Assembly (NCBI RefSeq): GCF_004137085.1
Contig: NZ_QYBC01000002.1
Coordinates: forward strand, 1 to 64,000
Source of the DNA: Lichenibacterium ramalinae
GTDB lineage: Bacteria; Pseudomonadota; Alphaproteobacteria; Rhizobiales; Beijerinckiaceae
Reading direction: 5' to 3'
DNA: 64,000 bases
Part shown: piece by piece, positions 1-8,237 of the stretch
Layout: each line of letters begins with the position of its first letter
Numbering within the stretch: position 1 is the first letter of the stretch
Notes under the pieces: generated by a model
What the model was told of the DNA's origin: nothing
Databases searched by the model: none
The model's input: only the letters and a program-made list of their open reading frames with translations
Position numbers and translations under genes: made by a program

Positions 1-213
1 GGCTACGGGGTGCAGCGGGTCTACACGGACGACCGCTCGCTCGACGAGACGATGACGGTGCGCGACCGCGACGTCGTGCTGGTGCCGCGCGGATACCACC
101 CCGTCGGGGCGGCGCACGGCTATACGCTCTTCTACCTCAACGTGATGGCGGGGCCGCGGCGCAGCTGGCGCTTCCACAACGACCCCGACCACGCCTGGCT
201 CACGACGGCGTGA
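1..213 (+). CDS. iolB: 5-deoxy-glucuronate isomerase IolB, C-terminal part (cut by window edge)
   Basis: Only the last 70 codons are present; the frame is open from base 1. IolB isomerises 5-deoxy-D-glucuronate to 2-deoxy-5-keto-D-gluconate in myo-inositol breakdown in the cytoplasm. The visible part is very characteristic: a DETM segment, then [12 protein letters not shown], then YLNVMAGP and a closing DPDHAWL, which is the metal-binding cupin end of the family. The protein ends at the normal family C-terminus, so nothing is missing on this side. The rest of an iol cluster, if there is one, lies upstream of the window. It converges with the TerB-like gene only 4 bp away. Confidence 0.93.
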   Translation, partial: GYGVQRVYTDDRSLDETMTVRDRDVVLVPRGYHPVGAAHGYTLFYLNVMAGPRRSWRFHNDPDHAWLTTA

Positions 214-217
214 CGCC

Positions 218-712
218 TCACCCGGCGCTGGGGCGGCGCGTCGGCGCCGTCACGAAGGCGGCGTTGCCGTAGGCGCCGAAGACCACAGGCCGGGCCGTGA
301 CGCCGAGCGCGGAACGGATCTCGGCGAGGGCGCGGTGTTCGGCGGGGTGGATCACGCCGTCGGCCGGGATGATGGCGCGGCACAGGCGCACCAGCGCGGA
401 GCAGATCCGCGTCCGCCCCGCGATGCGGGCCAGCTTCTCGCGCGCCATCTCGGCGCCCACCTCCGGGTCGAAGCGGAAGTTGGCCTCGTGGGTGGCGAGC
501 TCGTCGAGCACGGCCGCGCGGTCGAAGGTCGCCAGGGCGGCATCCTCCTCCAACAGCGACAGGAACCGGCTGCGTTCGGCGACGGCCATCTCGCCGTCGG
601 CGTGGGTGATGAGCGCGACGCCGGCGATCAGGGCATCCCGAAACGCCGGCTCGCGGAACTCCGCGGCATCGGCGGCGAGATCGGACGGCGGACGGGGGGA
701 GCGGTAAGCCAA
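218..712 (-). CDS. TerB-family (tellurite-resistance-like) helical protein
   Basis: About 164 residues. A central stretch ([18 protein letters not shown]) and a second similar stretch ([18 protein letters not shown]) are the two acidic helix-loop repeats of the TerB/DjlA-like fold (PF05099), where D-G-x(3)-AE motifs are thought to bind metal. The precise role of single-domain TerB proteins is unknown. The open frame reaches a TTG at 724, but a GGAGG lies 5 nt before a second TTG at 712, so I take 712 as the start. It reads in the same direction as the sugar-binding protein gene upstream but is separated from it by about 246 bp with a short hairpin. Function is a family-level assignment only. 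Confidence 0.72.
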   Translation of the reverse strand: MAYRSPRPPSDLAADAAEFREPAFRDALIAGVALITHADGEMAVAERSRFLSLLEEDAALATFDRAAVLDELATHEANFRFDPEVGAEMAREKLARIAGRTRICSALVRLCRAIIPADGVIHPAEHRALAEIRSALGVTARPVVFGAYGNAAFVTAPTRRPSAG

Positions 713-798
713 CGAAACCTCCAAGGATCGACATGGGGGCTGGGCGAGGGCGCCGTCGTGGCGGGAGGCTGGCCCCGGACCCCGACGGAGCGGCGACG

Positions 799-813
799 GG
801 GGTTCGGAACCCC
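799..813. terminator. short perfect hairpin between sugar-binding protein and TerB genes
   Basis: GGGGTTC and GAACCCC face each other around one central base (799-813). It lies downstream of the minus-strand sugar-binding protein gene and could end its transcript, but no T-run follows in that direction, so terminator function is tentative. The rest of 713-958 shows no gene. Confidence 0.3.
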
Positions 814-958
814 GCGTCTCGCGCAGACTGATCCGACATCACGCCGCCCGACGGTGCGGACGGCGCCAGAGGGGCCCGGTTCAGTGGGTCGAATCTGTCG
901 CCGCCGGGCCGGCGGATCAAGATGGAAGCGGATTACATCTCGTCCATGCGGGCGGGCG

Positions 959-2053
959 TCACTGGCCGGACCAGATCTTCCGGTAGGCGTCGCGGTATCC
1001 GTTGGCCGGGTCGTAGAGGTTCTTGGGGCCGCCGTCGAAAGCGATGTTGGCCGCCGTGACGAGGTGGACGCCGCCGACGTAGCCCGACCAGGGTTGCTTG
1101 GCGAAGGCGCGGTTCAACTCGTCGACGAGTTGCCAGCCCTGCTCCTGCAGGGGCTCCGGCACGGTCGCGACCTGGTACTGCTGGGCGCGGATGCGCTGGA
1201 ACGCCGATTCCGAGCCGTCGCCCGCCGAGATGTTGTGGGGCGCGTCGGTGCCGGCCTGGCCCGCCGCCGCGAGCGAGGCCGCCATGAAGTCATAGTAGAG
1301 GTCGTTCACCGCCAGCGAATAGGTCCATTTCGCGCCGAAGCGCTGCAGCAGCGACGTGGTCAGCTGCGGCATGCGCGTCGAGGCCTCGGTCATGGGCGAG
1401 TCTTCGAGGGTCAGCACCGTGCAGCCCGCGCATTTCTTGATGTCGGCCTCCATCATGCGGGCCTTGCCGATCGCCATCTCGTAGTTGGAATCGCCGAAGA
1501 TCACCACGCCGGCCTTGCCGCCCGACTCCACGATGGCGAGGTCGGCCGCCGTCTGCGCGACATCGGAGATGCGGGTGTTGACGTTGGCGAACATGCCGGT
1601 CTTGGGGTCGGGGCCCGGCGCCACCGTGGCGTGCCAGCCCACATAGGGGATGCCGGCCTGTTTCAGCCCGTCGAGCGCGGCATTCTGCTCGATGGCGTCG
1701 AAGCCCCCCACCACGATGCCGTCGGGCTTCAGCGCGATGGCCTGGTTCAGCGCCGCCGTACGGGCCGAGATGTCGCCGCGGCCGTCGAGCACGCGAACCG
1801 TCCAGCCGATGGCCTTGCCGGCCTCCTCGACGCCGCGCGACACGCCCTCGGTGCCGCCGTTGCGCATGTCGCCCGCGAGGTAGATGACGGTCTTGCCCGG
1901 CACGGCCTTGGGGCCGGTGGTGGGGCCGTCCCAGGTGCCGGCCGCCTGGGTGGCCTTGGCGACCCGGGCCTTGGCGTCGGCCAGTTCGTCGGCGTGCGCG
2001 GCACTCGCCAGCACGGCCAGGGCGCAGGCGCCCCCGAGCAGAATCGTCCTCAT
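959..2053 (-). CDS. sugar ABC transporter substrate-binding protein (orphan)
   Basis: 364 residues. The first 21 residues ([21 protein letters not shown]) form a signal peptide with an AHA cleavage site, so it is periplasmic. The body is a type-1 periplasmic binding fold (Peripla_BP_4, ribose/inositol/rhizopine class): an early strand VIYLAGD, a GIVVGGFDA segment, and the hinge-region pattern around AVNDLYYDF. The start ATG at 2053 is chosen because it begins the signal peptide; the frame is open further to 2095 without a leader. No ATPase or permease gene is adjacent, so it must share a transporter encoded elsewhere or act as a chemosensory binding protein. The nearby iolB hints at inositol or a derivative, but that is inference only. 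Confidence 0.8.
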   Translation of the reverse strand: MRTILLGGACALAVLASAAHADELADAKARVAKATQAAGTWDGPTTGPKAVPGKTVIYLAGDMRNGGTEGVSRGVEEAGKAIGWTVRVLDGRGDISARTAALNQAIALKPDGIVVGGFDAIEQNAALDGLKQAGIPYVGWHATVAPGPDPKTGMFANVNTRISDVAQTAADLAIVESGGKAGVVIFGDSNYEMAIGKARMMEADIKKCAGCTVLTLEDSPMTEASTRMPQLTTSLLQRFGAKWTYSLAVNDLYYDFMAASLAAAGQAGTDAPHNISAGDGSESAFQRIRAQQYQVATVPEPLQEQGWQLVDELNRAFAKQPWSGYVGGVHLVTAANIAFDGGPKNLYDPANGYRDAYRKIWSGQ

Positions 2054-2131
2054 GCGTGGTTTCCCCCTACGGCGCGCGCCGGTTCGGCGCGGCATCCGGA
2101 TCTCGTGCCCGGTGGCCGGGAGGGTCGTGGT

Positions 2132-2590
2132 TCACAGGGTGGCTGTCAATGCGTCGCCCGCCACGGACCGCGGACCGCCGGGGTCTCGCGCGCCTTCGCC
2201 CGAGGCGGCGTCGAAGCGGCGTTGCGCGGCGGCGATCTCGGGGTGGTGCCGGTGCGCCCAGGCCCCCAGCGCCTCCACGGGCTCCCACAGGGAACGGCCG
2301 AGGCCCGTCAGCGCATAGTCGACGCGCGGCGGCATGGTGGCGAAGACCGTCCGGGTCACGAGGCCGTCCCGCTCCAGTCCCCGCAGCGTCAGGCTCAGCA
2401 TCCGCTGCGAGATGCCGCCGATGTCGCGCTTGAGGTCGTTGAACCGCCGCGGGCCGGGCCCCAGCGCCCGCACGATGAGCACGCTCCACTTGTCGCCGAC
2501 CCGGGCCAGCACGGGCGCCACCGCGGCGCAGGCCGGCGCATCGCGGCCGCCGCGCGGCGGCACGGTATCACGGCTGTCATCAGGTCCCAT
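2132..2590 (-). CDS. HxlR-family winged-helix transcriptional regulator
   Basis: 152 residues. The core from about residue 20 to 110 is the HxlR domain: [43 protein letters not shown], then [10 protein letters not shown]. One cysteine (C21, in APACAAV) sits at the N-terminus, where several quinone- or aldehyde-sensing HxlR proteins carry the reactive cysteine. A clear GGAGG lies 7 nt before the ATG. The gene is divergent from the azoreductase gene, and a 6+6 bp palindrome sits between them, so the likely job is to repress the azoreductase until an electrophile modifies the protein. Sensing chemistry is inferred, not shown. Confidence 0.88.
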   Translation of the reverse strand: MGPDDSRDTVPPRGGRDAPACAAVAPVLARVGDKWSVLIVRALGPGPRRFNDLKRDIGGISQRMLSLTLRGLERDGLVTRTVFATMPPRVDYALTGLGRSLWEPVEALGAWAHRHHPEIAAAQRRFDAASGEGARDPGGPRSVAGDALTATL

Positions 2591-2636
2591 GAATGTGCCT
2601 CCTTGCGCGGGATTCCGCCCGCCAGCATAAGACTGC

Positions 2637-2653
2637 GGTTACGATCTGTAACC
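2637..2653. promoter_or_regulatory. palindromic operator between hxlR-type regulator and azoR
   Basis: GGTTAC, 5 bp, GTAACC: a perfect inverted repeat in the 75-bp divergent region, ending just before the first possible azoR start codon. GTTAC/GTAAC arms fit the symmetric sites bound by HxlR dimers. Binding here would block azoR transcription and could also control the regulator itself. Confidence 0.6.
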
Positions 2654-2665
2654 ATGAGACACGCC

Positions 2666-3274
2666 ATGAAGCTCCTCCACATCGACAGCTCCATCCTCGG
2701 CGACGCTTCCGTCAGCCGGGCTATCTCGGCCGCCATCGTCGCCTCGCTGAAGGCGGCCCACCCCGGCATCGCCGTCACCTACCGGGACCTCGGCGCGACG
2801 CCGATCCCGCATCTGTCGGGCGCCTATCTGGCCGGCCAGAGCGCCGACGTGAAGCACGACCAGGCCCTGCAGGAGGACGTCGCGCTCGGCGGCCAGGCGC
2901 TGGCCGAGTTCCTCGACGCCGACATCGTCGTGGTCGGGGCTCCGATGTACAATTTCGCCGTGCCGAGCCAGCTCAAGGCCTGGATCGACCGCATCCTCGT
3001 GGCCGGCAAGACCTTCCGCTACACCGCGTCGGGGGCCGAGGGCCTCGTCCACGGCAAGCGCGTCATCCTCGCGGTGTCGCGCGGCGGCATCTACGAGGGC
3101 ACGGCGGCGGCGGCCGTCGAGCACCAGGAGTCCTGGCTCAAGGCGGTGTTGGGCTTCATCGGCGTCACCGACGTCGAGGTGATCCGCGCCGAAGGCATCG
3201 CCTACGGCCCGGAGCATCGCGAGAAGGCCCTCAAGGCCGCGCAGGACCAGGCCGCGGGCCTGAAGGCCGCGTGA
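2666..3274 (+). CDS. azoR: FMN-dependent NADH:quinone oxidoreductase / azoreductase
   Basis: 202 residues, the normal AzoR length. It reduces quinones and azo compounds by two-electron transfer from NADH through FMN in the cytoplasm. Flavodoxin-like fold motifs are present: [16 protein letters not shown] binds the FMN phosphate, [17 protein letters not shown] is the AzoR signature near residues 95-111, and SRGGIY comes later. An ATG at 2654 would add four residues (MRHA), but it directly abuts the palindrome; 2666 gives the family-typical MKLLHID start. Neither has a strong ribosome binding site. Expression is probably controlled by the divergent HxlR protein. Confidence 0.9.
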   Translation: MKLLHIDSSILGDASVSRAISAAIVASLKAAHPGIAVTYRDLGATPIPHLSGAYLAGQSADVKHDQALQEDVALGGQALAEFLDADIVVVGAPMYNFAVPSQLKAWIDRILVAGKTFRYTASGAEGLVHGKRVILAVSRGGIYEGTAAAAVEHQESWLKAVLGFIGVTDVEVIRAEGIAYGPEHREKALKAAQDQAAGLKAA

Positions 3275-3389
3275 CGTCGCGGGTCCCGTCGTCGATGCAG
3301 CCCCTCGCCGAAGCGGCGTCCAGGGCTTAGAAGCGGGTCCGACGAATCCGCGCCGGCCGTCCGCGCCGGCGTGCAGCACGAGGCTCCGC

Positions 3390-4331
3390 ATGCCCCCCTA
3401 TCGCATCGCCGTGATCGGCATCGGCAAGATCGCCCGGGACGAACACCTGCCGTCCATCGCGCGCGACCCGCGGTTCACGCTGGCCGGCGTCGTGAGCGGC
3501 AGCGGCGCCAGCGTCCCGGGCGTGCCGACCTTCCGCGAGGCGGCGGCGCTCTATGCCGCCGTGCCGGACCTCGACGCCGTCGCGATCTGCACGCCGCCGG
3601 GCCCCCGCACCGCCCTGGTGCGCGAAGCGCTGGCGGCGGGCGTCCACGTCCTCATGGAGAAGCCCCCCACCCCCACGGTGGGCGAGCTGCGCGACCTCGC
3701 GGCCGTCGCCGAGCGGGCGAAGCGCGTGGTCTTCACCACTTGGCATTCGCAGTACAACGCGGCCGTCGAGGCCATGCGGGCGCGCCTCGCCGGGCAGAAG
3801 CTCGGGCGGCTGGCCATCACCTGGAAGGAGGACGTGCGCCGCTGGCACCCCGGCCAGGACTGGATCTGGCAATCGGCCGGCTTCGGGGTGTTCGACCCCG
3901 GCATCAACGCCCTGTCGATCCTGACCCGGATCATGCCGGAACCGGTCTTTGTCGACAGCGCCACGCTGCTCACCCCCGCCAACCGCGCCATGCCCATCGC
4001 GGCCACGATCGCCTTCACCAGCCCGGCCCTGGCCCCGGGCGGCACGCTGACGGCCGAATTCGACTGGCGCCAGACCGGCGAGCAGACCTGGGAGATCGCG
4101 GCCGACCTCGCGGGCGGCACGGCCCTGCGGCTGACCGGGGGCGGCACGACGCTCAGCGTCGACGGCACCGTGGTGGAGGACGCGCCCCGGCACGAATACG
4201 ACCGGATCTACGCGCGTTTCGCCGACCTCCTCGCCGCCGGCACCAGCCTCGTCGACATGGCGCCCTTCGAGCTCGTCGCCGATGCCTTCATGGTGGGGCG
4301 GCGCGAGGCGGTCGAGCCCTTCCTGGATTGA
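3390..4331 (+). CDS. D-galactose 1-dehydrogenase (Gfo/Idh/MocA family)
   Basis: 313 residues. An N-terminal Rossmann fold (RIAVIGIGKIARDEHLP) binds NAD(P); EKPP near residue 90 is the family Lys motif. The segment WKEDVRRWHPGQDWIWQ followed by GVFDPGINALSI matches the galactose dehydrogenase subfamily closely, as recalled from the Pseudomonas fluorescens enzyme. That enzyme oxidises beta-D-galactose (also L-arabinose or D-fucose) to the lactone, the first step of the De Ley-Doudoroff route. A GAGG lies 6 nt before the ATG. The DUF1275 gene follows after 10 bp. The ChvE-type importer at 15.7-19.8 kb, a family that carries galactose, glucose and arabinose, could supply the substrate. Confidence 0.85.
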   Translation: MPPYRIAVIGIGKIARDEHLPSIARDPRFTLAGVVSGSGASVPGVPTFREAAALYAAVPDLDAVAICTPPGPRTALVREALAAGVHVLMEKPPTPTVGELRDLAAVAERAKRVVFTTWHSQYNAAVEAMRARLAGQKLGRLAITWKEDVRRWHPGQDWIWQSAGFGVFDPGINALSILTRIMPEPVFVDSATLLTPANRAMPIAATIAFTSPALAPGGTLTAEFDWRQTGEQTWEIAADLAGGTALRLTGGGTTLSVDGTVVEDAPRHEYDRIYARFADLLAAGTSLVDMAPFELVADAFMVGRREAVEPFLD

Positions 4332-4341
4332 GCGCCGGCCC

Positions 4342-5016
4342 GTGACGGTCGATGCCGACCACGAAGCGGGCGGACTCGCCCTCGCCATGCCGCTCGTGGC
4401 GCTGGCCGGCTGGGTGGACGCGCTCGGCGTCGTGCAGTGGCACGGGCTCTACGCGTCCTTCATGAGCGGCAATTCCACGGCGCTCGGGGCCGCCCCGACG
4501 GTCGGCGACTGGCATGCCGCCTGGGACGCCGGGCGGGCCGTGCTGGTCTTCGTCGCCGGGGCGGTGGCGGGCGAACTGATCGGCCCCGCCGCGCGGGCCT
4601 GGCGCGGCCCCGCCATCCTGGCTGCGGAAGCCGCCTGCCTGTGGCTCGCCGTCGCGGCCGAGCACGCCGGCTGGGGCCTGCCGGCGGTGGCGGGGGCGAC
4701 GGGCCTCGCCATGGGGCTGCAGACCGCGGCGGTCCACAAGGTGGGCGGAACCGGCATCGCCCTCACCTACGTGACCGGGACGCTGGTGAGCCTCGGGCGC
4801 GGCATCGCGGCGGCGCTGCGCGGCACGGCACCCTGGCGCCGGGCCCTGCCCTTCGCGGGCTGCTGGCTGTCGCTCGTCGCGGGGGCGGCCGCGGGCGGGC
4901 TGGTGGCCCGCACGGCGCCCGGCGGGGCGCTCGGCATCGCGGCCGGGATCGCCACGGCCGCCGCGGTCCTGACGTCGGCCGGCGTGGCGGGGCGGCGCCG
5001 GGCACTGGCGTCGTGA
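4342..5016 (+). CDS. DUF1275 (YoaK-like) membrane protein
   Basis: 224 residues with about six hydrophobic segments. The family signature is visible: GWVDALGVVQWHGLYASFMSGNST, an early membrane helix followed by the conserved MSGN, then MGLQTAAVHKVGG and ALTYVTGTLVSLGRG. It is an inner-membrane protein of unknown function. The GTG at 4342 lies 10 bp after the galactose dehydrogenase stop, so the two are probably co-transcribed. A later ATG at 4387 is possible but would cut into the first helix. Confidence 0.8.
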   Translation: MTVDADHEAGGLALAMPLVALAGWVDALGVVQWHGLYASFMSGNSTALGAAPTVGDWHAAWDAGRAVLVFVAGAVAGELIGPAARAWRGPAILAAEAACLWLAVAAEHAGWGLPAVAGATGLAMGLQTAAVHKVGGTGIALTYVTGTLVSLGRGIAAALRGTAPWRRALPFAGCWLSLVAGAAAGGLVARTAPGGALGIAAGIATAAAVLTSAGVAGRRRALAS

Positions 5017-5364
5017 CTCCGGCGCAGGCCCCTGCGGCTCGGGCCCGCACGGCGTCAGCATCGTGCAGGGCACGATCGATGTCGCCGGGCGTGTCGCGGT
5101 GAGCGCCAGCGGCGCAGCGCTCGCCCATCGGGGCGCCGTCCATCCCGATGATTCCGTCGCGCTCGCGACGGCAGGATGGACATGGCGAGGCTCCTGTACC
5201 ACTGTCCGGGCGCCGGAGCTCCGTCGGGGGAGCGCCCCGGGCCGATCCGTGGGCGACGGGTCGCGGCAGCCGGGGCGGCCGCCGCGCGGGACGCCGGAGG
5301 GACCGGCAGGACGGGGACGGCGCGTCCATCGTGACCGCGCCAGACGGTGAGCGGGCGGGCTGAG
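5017..5364. other. non-coding stretch before the MarR-type gene
   Basis: No frame here has a family motif, ribosome binding site or plausible composition. The only structure I see is the inverted repeat at 5365-5387 just after it. It presumably holds the promoter of the MarR/response regulator/kinase operon. Confidence 0.5.
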
Positions 5365-5387
5365 ATATGTCAATGATGCTGACGTAT
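5365..5387. promoter_or_regulatory. inverted repeat just upstream of the MarR-type gene
   Basis: ATATGTCA, 7 bp, TGACGTAT: 7 of 8 positions are complementary. It ends 22 bp before the chosen TTG start. The AT-rich outer ends and symmetric GTCA/TGAC fit a MarR dimer operator, so autoregulation is likely. No experimental support. Confidence 0.45.
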
Positions 5388-5409
5388 TTTGCGGCACGGG
5401 AGACGGCCC

Positions 5410-5973
5410 TTGGCTGAGCCCGGCACCGGCCCGGAGCCCGCCGGTGAGGCTCCGCTCTTCGACCTGATCGAACTCTTCTTCTTCGCCTATCGCGACTTCA
5501 CGGCCGATGCCGACCGGCAGCTCGAAGCGCTGCAGTTCGGACGGGCCCACCACAGGGTGCTGCATTTCGTGTACCGCAATCCGGGCCTGACGGTCGCGGC
5601 GCTGCTCGACATCCTCAAGATCACCAAGCAGAGCCTCAACCGCGTGATGAAGGACCTGACGGACGGCGGCTTCATCGAGGTGCGGACCGGCGTCAGCGAC
5701 CGGCGCCGTCGCCTGCTGCAGGCCACGCCCGAAGGGTGCCGCCTCGCCCTCGACCTCGCCCGGCTGCATTCCGAGCGCTTCGAGCGGGCGCTGGCCCCCC
5801 TGCCCGACGCGGTGCGGCCCCAGGCCGTCGCCTTCCTGCTCGGCATGATCGACACGGCCGAGCGGCCGCAGGTCGAGGCCCTGGTCTGGGGGGCGCCACC
5901 GCCCGACCCCGATCGGCCCGCGGGGCGCGACGCCGGCCCGCACCGGCTCGGCGCCCGGGAGCAGGCGGCGTGA
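5410..5973 (+). CDS. MarR-family transcriptional regulator (PetP-like)
   Basis: 187 residues. The winged helix-turn-helix runs from about residue 40 to 105: HHRVLHFVYRNPGLTVAALL, ITKQSLNRVMKDL, then the wing RTGVSDRRRRLL. The first in-frame TTG is at 5389, but GGGAG lies 7 nt before the TTG at 5410, so the latter is chosen. The stop overlaps the start of the next response regulator (GTGA), which means translational coupling. A MarR protein coupled to an OmpR-type regulator resembles PetP-PetR of Rhodobacter capsulatus, needed there for cytochrome bc1 expression; whether the role is shared is not visible. Confidence 0.82.
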   Translation: MAEPGTGPEPAGEAPLFDLIELFFFAYRDFTADADRQLEALQFGRAHHRVLHFVYRNPGLTVAALLDILKITKQSLNRVMKDLTDGGFIEVRTGVSDRRRRLLQATPEGCRLALDLARLHSERFERALAPLPDAVRPQAVAFLLGMIDTAERPQVEALVWGAPPPDPDRPAGRDAGPHRLGAREQAA

Positions 5974-6698
5974 ACGGCGCCTCGCTCGAGGAGCGCGCCG
6001 CCCCCCTGGCCGACGACGCCGCCCACCTCCTGCTGGTCGACGACGATCGCCGCATCCGGGAACTCCTGTCCCGGGTGCTCGGCAAGAACGGCTACCGCGT
6101 GACCCTGGCGGCCACGGCCGCCGAGGCCCGGGCGCAGTTGAAGTCCTTCGCCTTCGACCTGCTCGTCCTCGACGTCATGATGCCGGGCGAGACCGGCATC
6201 GCCCTCGCCGCCGACGTGCGCCGCACGTCGGAAGTGCCCATCCTGATGCTGACGGCGCTCGACGAGGCCGATGACCGCGTGCGCGGGCTCGAGGCCGGCG
6301 CCGACGACTATCTCGCCAAGCCCTACGAGCCGCGCGAGCTGCTGCTGCGGATCGCCTCGATCCTGCGGCGGGCCGCCCCCCGCCAGCCCAAGCCCGACGG
6401 CGTCGCGCGGTTCGGCCCCTTCGCGTTCCACCCCGAACGCGGCGAGCTGCGCCAGGGCGACGAGCCCATCCGCATCACCGACCGCGAGCGCGACATGCTG
6501 GCCATCCTCAGCGCGGCCGGCGGCGCCACCGTGTCGCGCGAGGACCTCGCCGGGCTCGCCGGCGCCGAAGGCGGCAACGAGCGCGCCGTGGACGTGCAGG
6601 TGAACCGCCTGCGCCGCAAGATCGAGAGCGACCCGGCCAACCCGGCCTTCCTGCAGACCGTGCGAGGGCTGGGCTATCGCCTCCTCCTCGATCCGTGA
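5970..6698 (+). CDS. OmpR/PhoB-type response regulator (PetR-like)
   Basis: 242 residues. The receiver domain has the acidic pair in LLLVDDDRR, the phospho-acceptor D68 in LVLDVMMPG, T in MLTALD and K in YLAKPYEP. The C-terminal winged helix ends with the DNA-recognition segment ERAVDVQVNRLRRKIESDP and the wing GLGYRLLLDP. The GTG start overlaps the MarR stop by 4 bp. The sensor kinase follows 139 bp later in the same direction, forming a regulator-response regulator-kinase operon. Confidence 0.93.
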   Translation: MNGASLEERAAPLADDAAHLLLVDDDRRIRELLSRVLGKNGYRVTLAATAAEARAQLKSFAFDLLVLDVMMPGETGIALAADVRRTSEVPILMLTALDEADDRVRGLEAGADDYLAKPYEPRELLLRIASILRRAAPRQPKPDGVARFGPFAFHPERGELRQGDEPIRITDRERDMLAILSAAGGATVSREDLAGLAGAEGGNERAVDVQVNRLRRKIESDPANPAFLQTVRGLGYRLLLDP

Positions 6699-6837
6699 CC
6701 TCCGGCCGACGCGCTTCTCGGACGGGACCGGCCCGGCGCCGGACCGCCCGGGGCCGCCCGCCGCCGAAGACCGCACCGAGCTCCCGGCTGCGGCCGCCGC
6801 CCCGCCCCGCGCCCGCCGGCGGCCGTGGTTCCGGGCC

Positions 6838-8148
6838 GTGCGGCTCATCGCCGACGCGCTGCCGAAGCGGCTCTATTCGCGGGCGCTGCTGATCCTCATC
6901 GTCCCCATGCTGCTGCTGCAATGCGTGGTGGCCTACTTCTTCATGGAGCGGCACTGGCAGTCGGTGACGTTCCGGCTGAGCCAGGCGCTGGTGCAGGACA
7001 TCGCCGCCACCATCGACCTCTACCGCAGCCTGCCGGCGGGCGACCCGACGGAAGCCCTGGAGCGCATCGCGTCGAACCGGCTCGGGCTCGACGTCGACTT
7101 CCTGCCGCCCCAGCCGCTGCCGCCGGCCCTGCCCAAGCCCTTCCTGCAGCTGCTCGACCGCTCGCTGTCGAGCGAGATCCGCAAGCAGATCGGCCTGCCC
7201 TACTGGATCGACACGGTCGGGCGCTCGAACTTCATCGAGATCCGCATCCAGCTCGACACGGCGGTGCTGCGCGTCATCGCGCGCCGCTCGGCCGCCTATG
7301 CGTCGAACTCCTACATCTTCATCCTGTGGATGGTGGGCACGTCGCTGGTGCTGATCGTGATCGCCACGGCCTTCCTGCGCAACCAGATCCGGCCGATCCT
7401 GCGCCTCGCGGTGGCGGCCGAGAACCTCGGCAAGGGCCGGCTCATCGAATACCGGCCCAACGGCGCCACGGAAGTGCGGCGGGCCGGATACGCCTTCCTG
7501 GAGATGCGGCGGCGCATCGAGCGCGCCGTGGAACAGCGCACCACCATGCTGAACGGGGTCAGCCACGACCTTCGCACCGTTCTGACGCGCTTCAAGCTGT
7601 CGCTCGAACTCTTCGACGACGGGCCCGACGCCCAGGCCATGCACCGCGACATCGACGAGATGGGCCGCATGCTCGAAGCCTACCTCGCCTTCGCGCGGGG
7701 CGACGGCGGGGAATCCTCGGTGATGACCGACATGCGCGGGCTGATCGAGGAACTGCGGTCCGACGCCGAGCGCCACGGGCAGGCCACCACGGTCTCGGTC
7801 ACGGGCGAGACCGGGGTGATCCTGCGCCCCGACAGTTTCAAGCGCTGCCTGTCCAACCTCGTGGGCAATGCCGGGCGCTACGGCTCCCGCACCGAGATCG
7901 TGGCGCGCCGCGACGACCGCTTCTTCACCATCCACGTCGACGACGACGGTCCCGGCATCCCGGCCGACAAGCGCGAGGACGTGTTCCGCCCCTTCTACCG
8001 GCTTGACGCGGCTCGCAACCAGGACCAGGGCGGCACGGGGCTGGGCCTCGCCATCGCGCGCGACATCGCGCGTTCGCACGGCGGCGACATCCAGCTCGGC
8101 GAAAGCCCGCTCGGCGGCCTGCGCGCCACCGTGCGGGTGCCCGTGTGA
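6838..8148 (+). CDS. EnvZ/RstB-type sensor histidine kinase
   Basis: 436 residues. Membrane segments lie near residues 17-38 and 160-181 with a periplasmic loop between them, then HAMP, HisKA and HATPase. H243 in GVSHDLRT is the phosphorylated histidine. The usual P of the H-box (HDLRTPLTR) is V here (HDLRTVLTR). The N box (NLVGNAGRYG), DDDGPGIP and GGTGLGLAI complete the ATPase. The GTG at 6838 has no obvious ribosome binding site. The frame is open upstream into the response regulator but offers no start codon in the 139-bp gap. It should phosphorylate the regulator encoded just before it; the signal is unknown. Confidence 0.9.
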   Translation: MRLIADALPKRLYSRALLILIVPMLLLQCVVAYFFMERHWQSVTFRLSQALVQDIAATIDLYRSLPAGDPTEALERIASNRLGLDVDFLPPQPLPPALPKPFLQLLDRSLSSEIRKQIGLPYWIDTVGRSNFIEIRIQLDTAVLRVIARRSAAYASNSYIFILWMVGTSLVLIVIATAFLRNQIRPILRLAVAAENLGKGRLIEYRPNGATEVRRAGYAFLEMRRRIERAVEQRTTMLNGVSHDLRTVLTRFKLSLELFDDGPDAQAMHRDIDEMGRMLEAYLAFARGDGGESSVMTDMRGLIEELRSDAERHGQATTVSVTGETGVILRPDSFKRCLSNLVGNAGRYGSRTEIVARRDDRFFTIHVDDDGPGIPADKREDVFRPFYRLDAARNQDQGGTGLGLAIARDIARSHGGDIQLGESPLGGLRATVRVPV

Positions 8149-8237
8149 CGGCAGCCCGTCGGCTCGCCACGCGTCCCGTGCCGGCGGCGACGCCACCTCA
8201 CCCGCCCTCCTCCTCCGTCACGGCGCTTCGGGCCCGC

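Noticed and set aside
880-900. tRNA T-arm-like GGGTCGAATCTG
   Set aside because: No acceptor, D or anticodon arm around it.
335-2650. A very long open plus-strand frame across the TerB-like and sugar-binding genes
   Set aside because: It is antisense to two clear genes, lacks any family motif and is open only because the DNA is very GC-rich. Only its end (azoR) is real.
6695-6837. Possible frameshift or earlier start of the sensor kinase
   Set aside because: The kinase frame is open upstream but has no start codon in the gap, and its domains are complete from the GTG at 6838.
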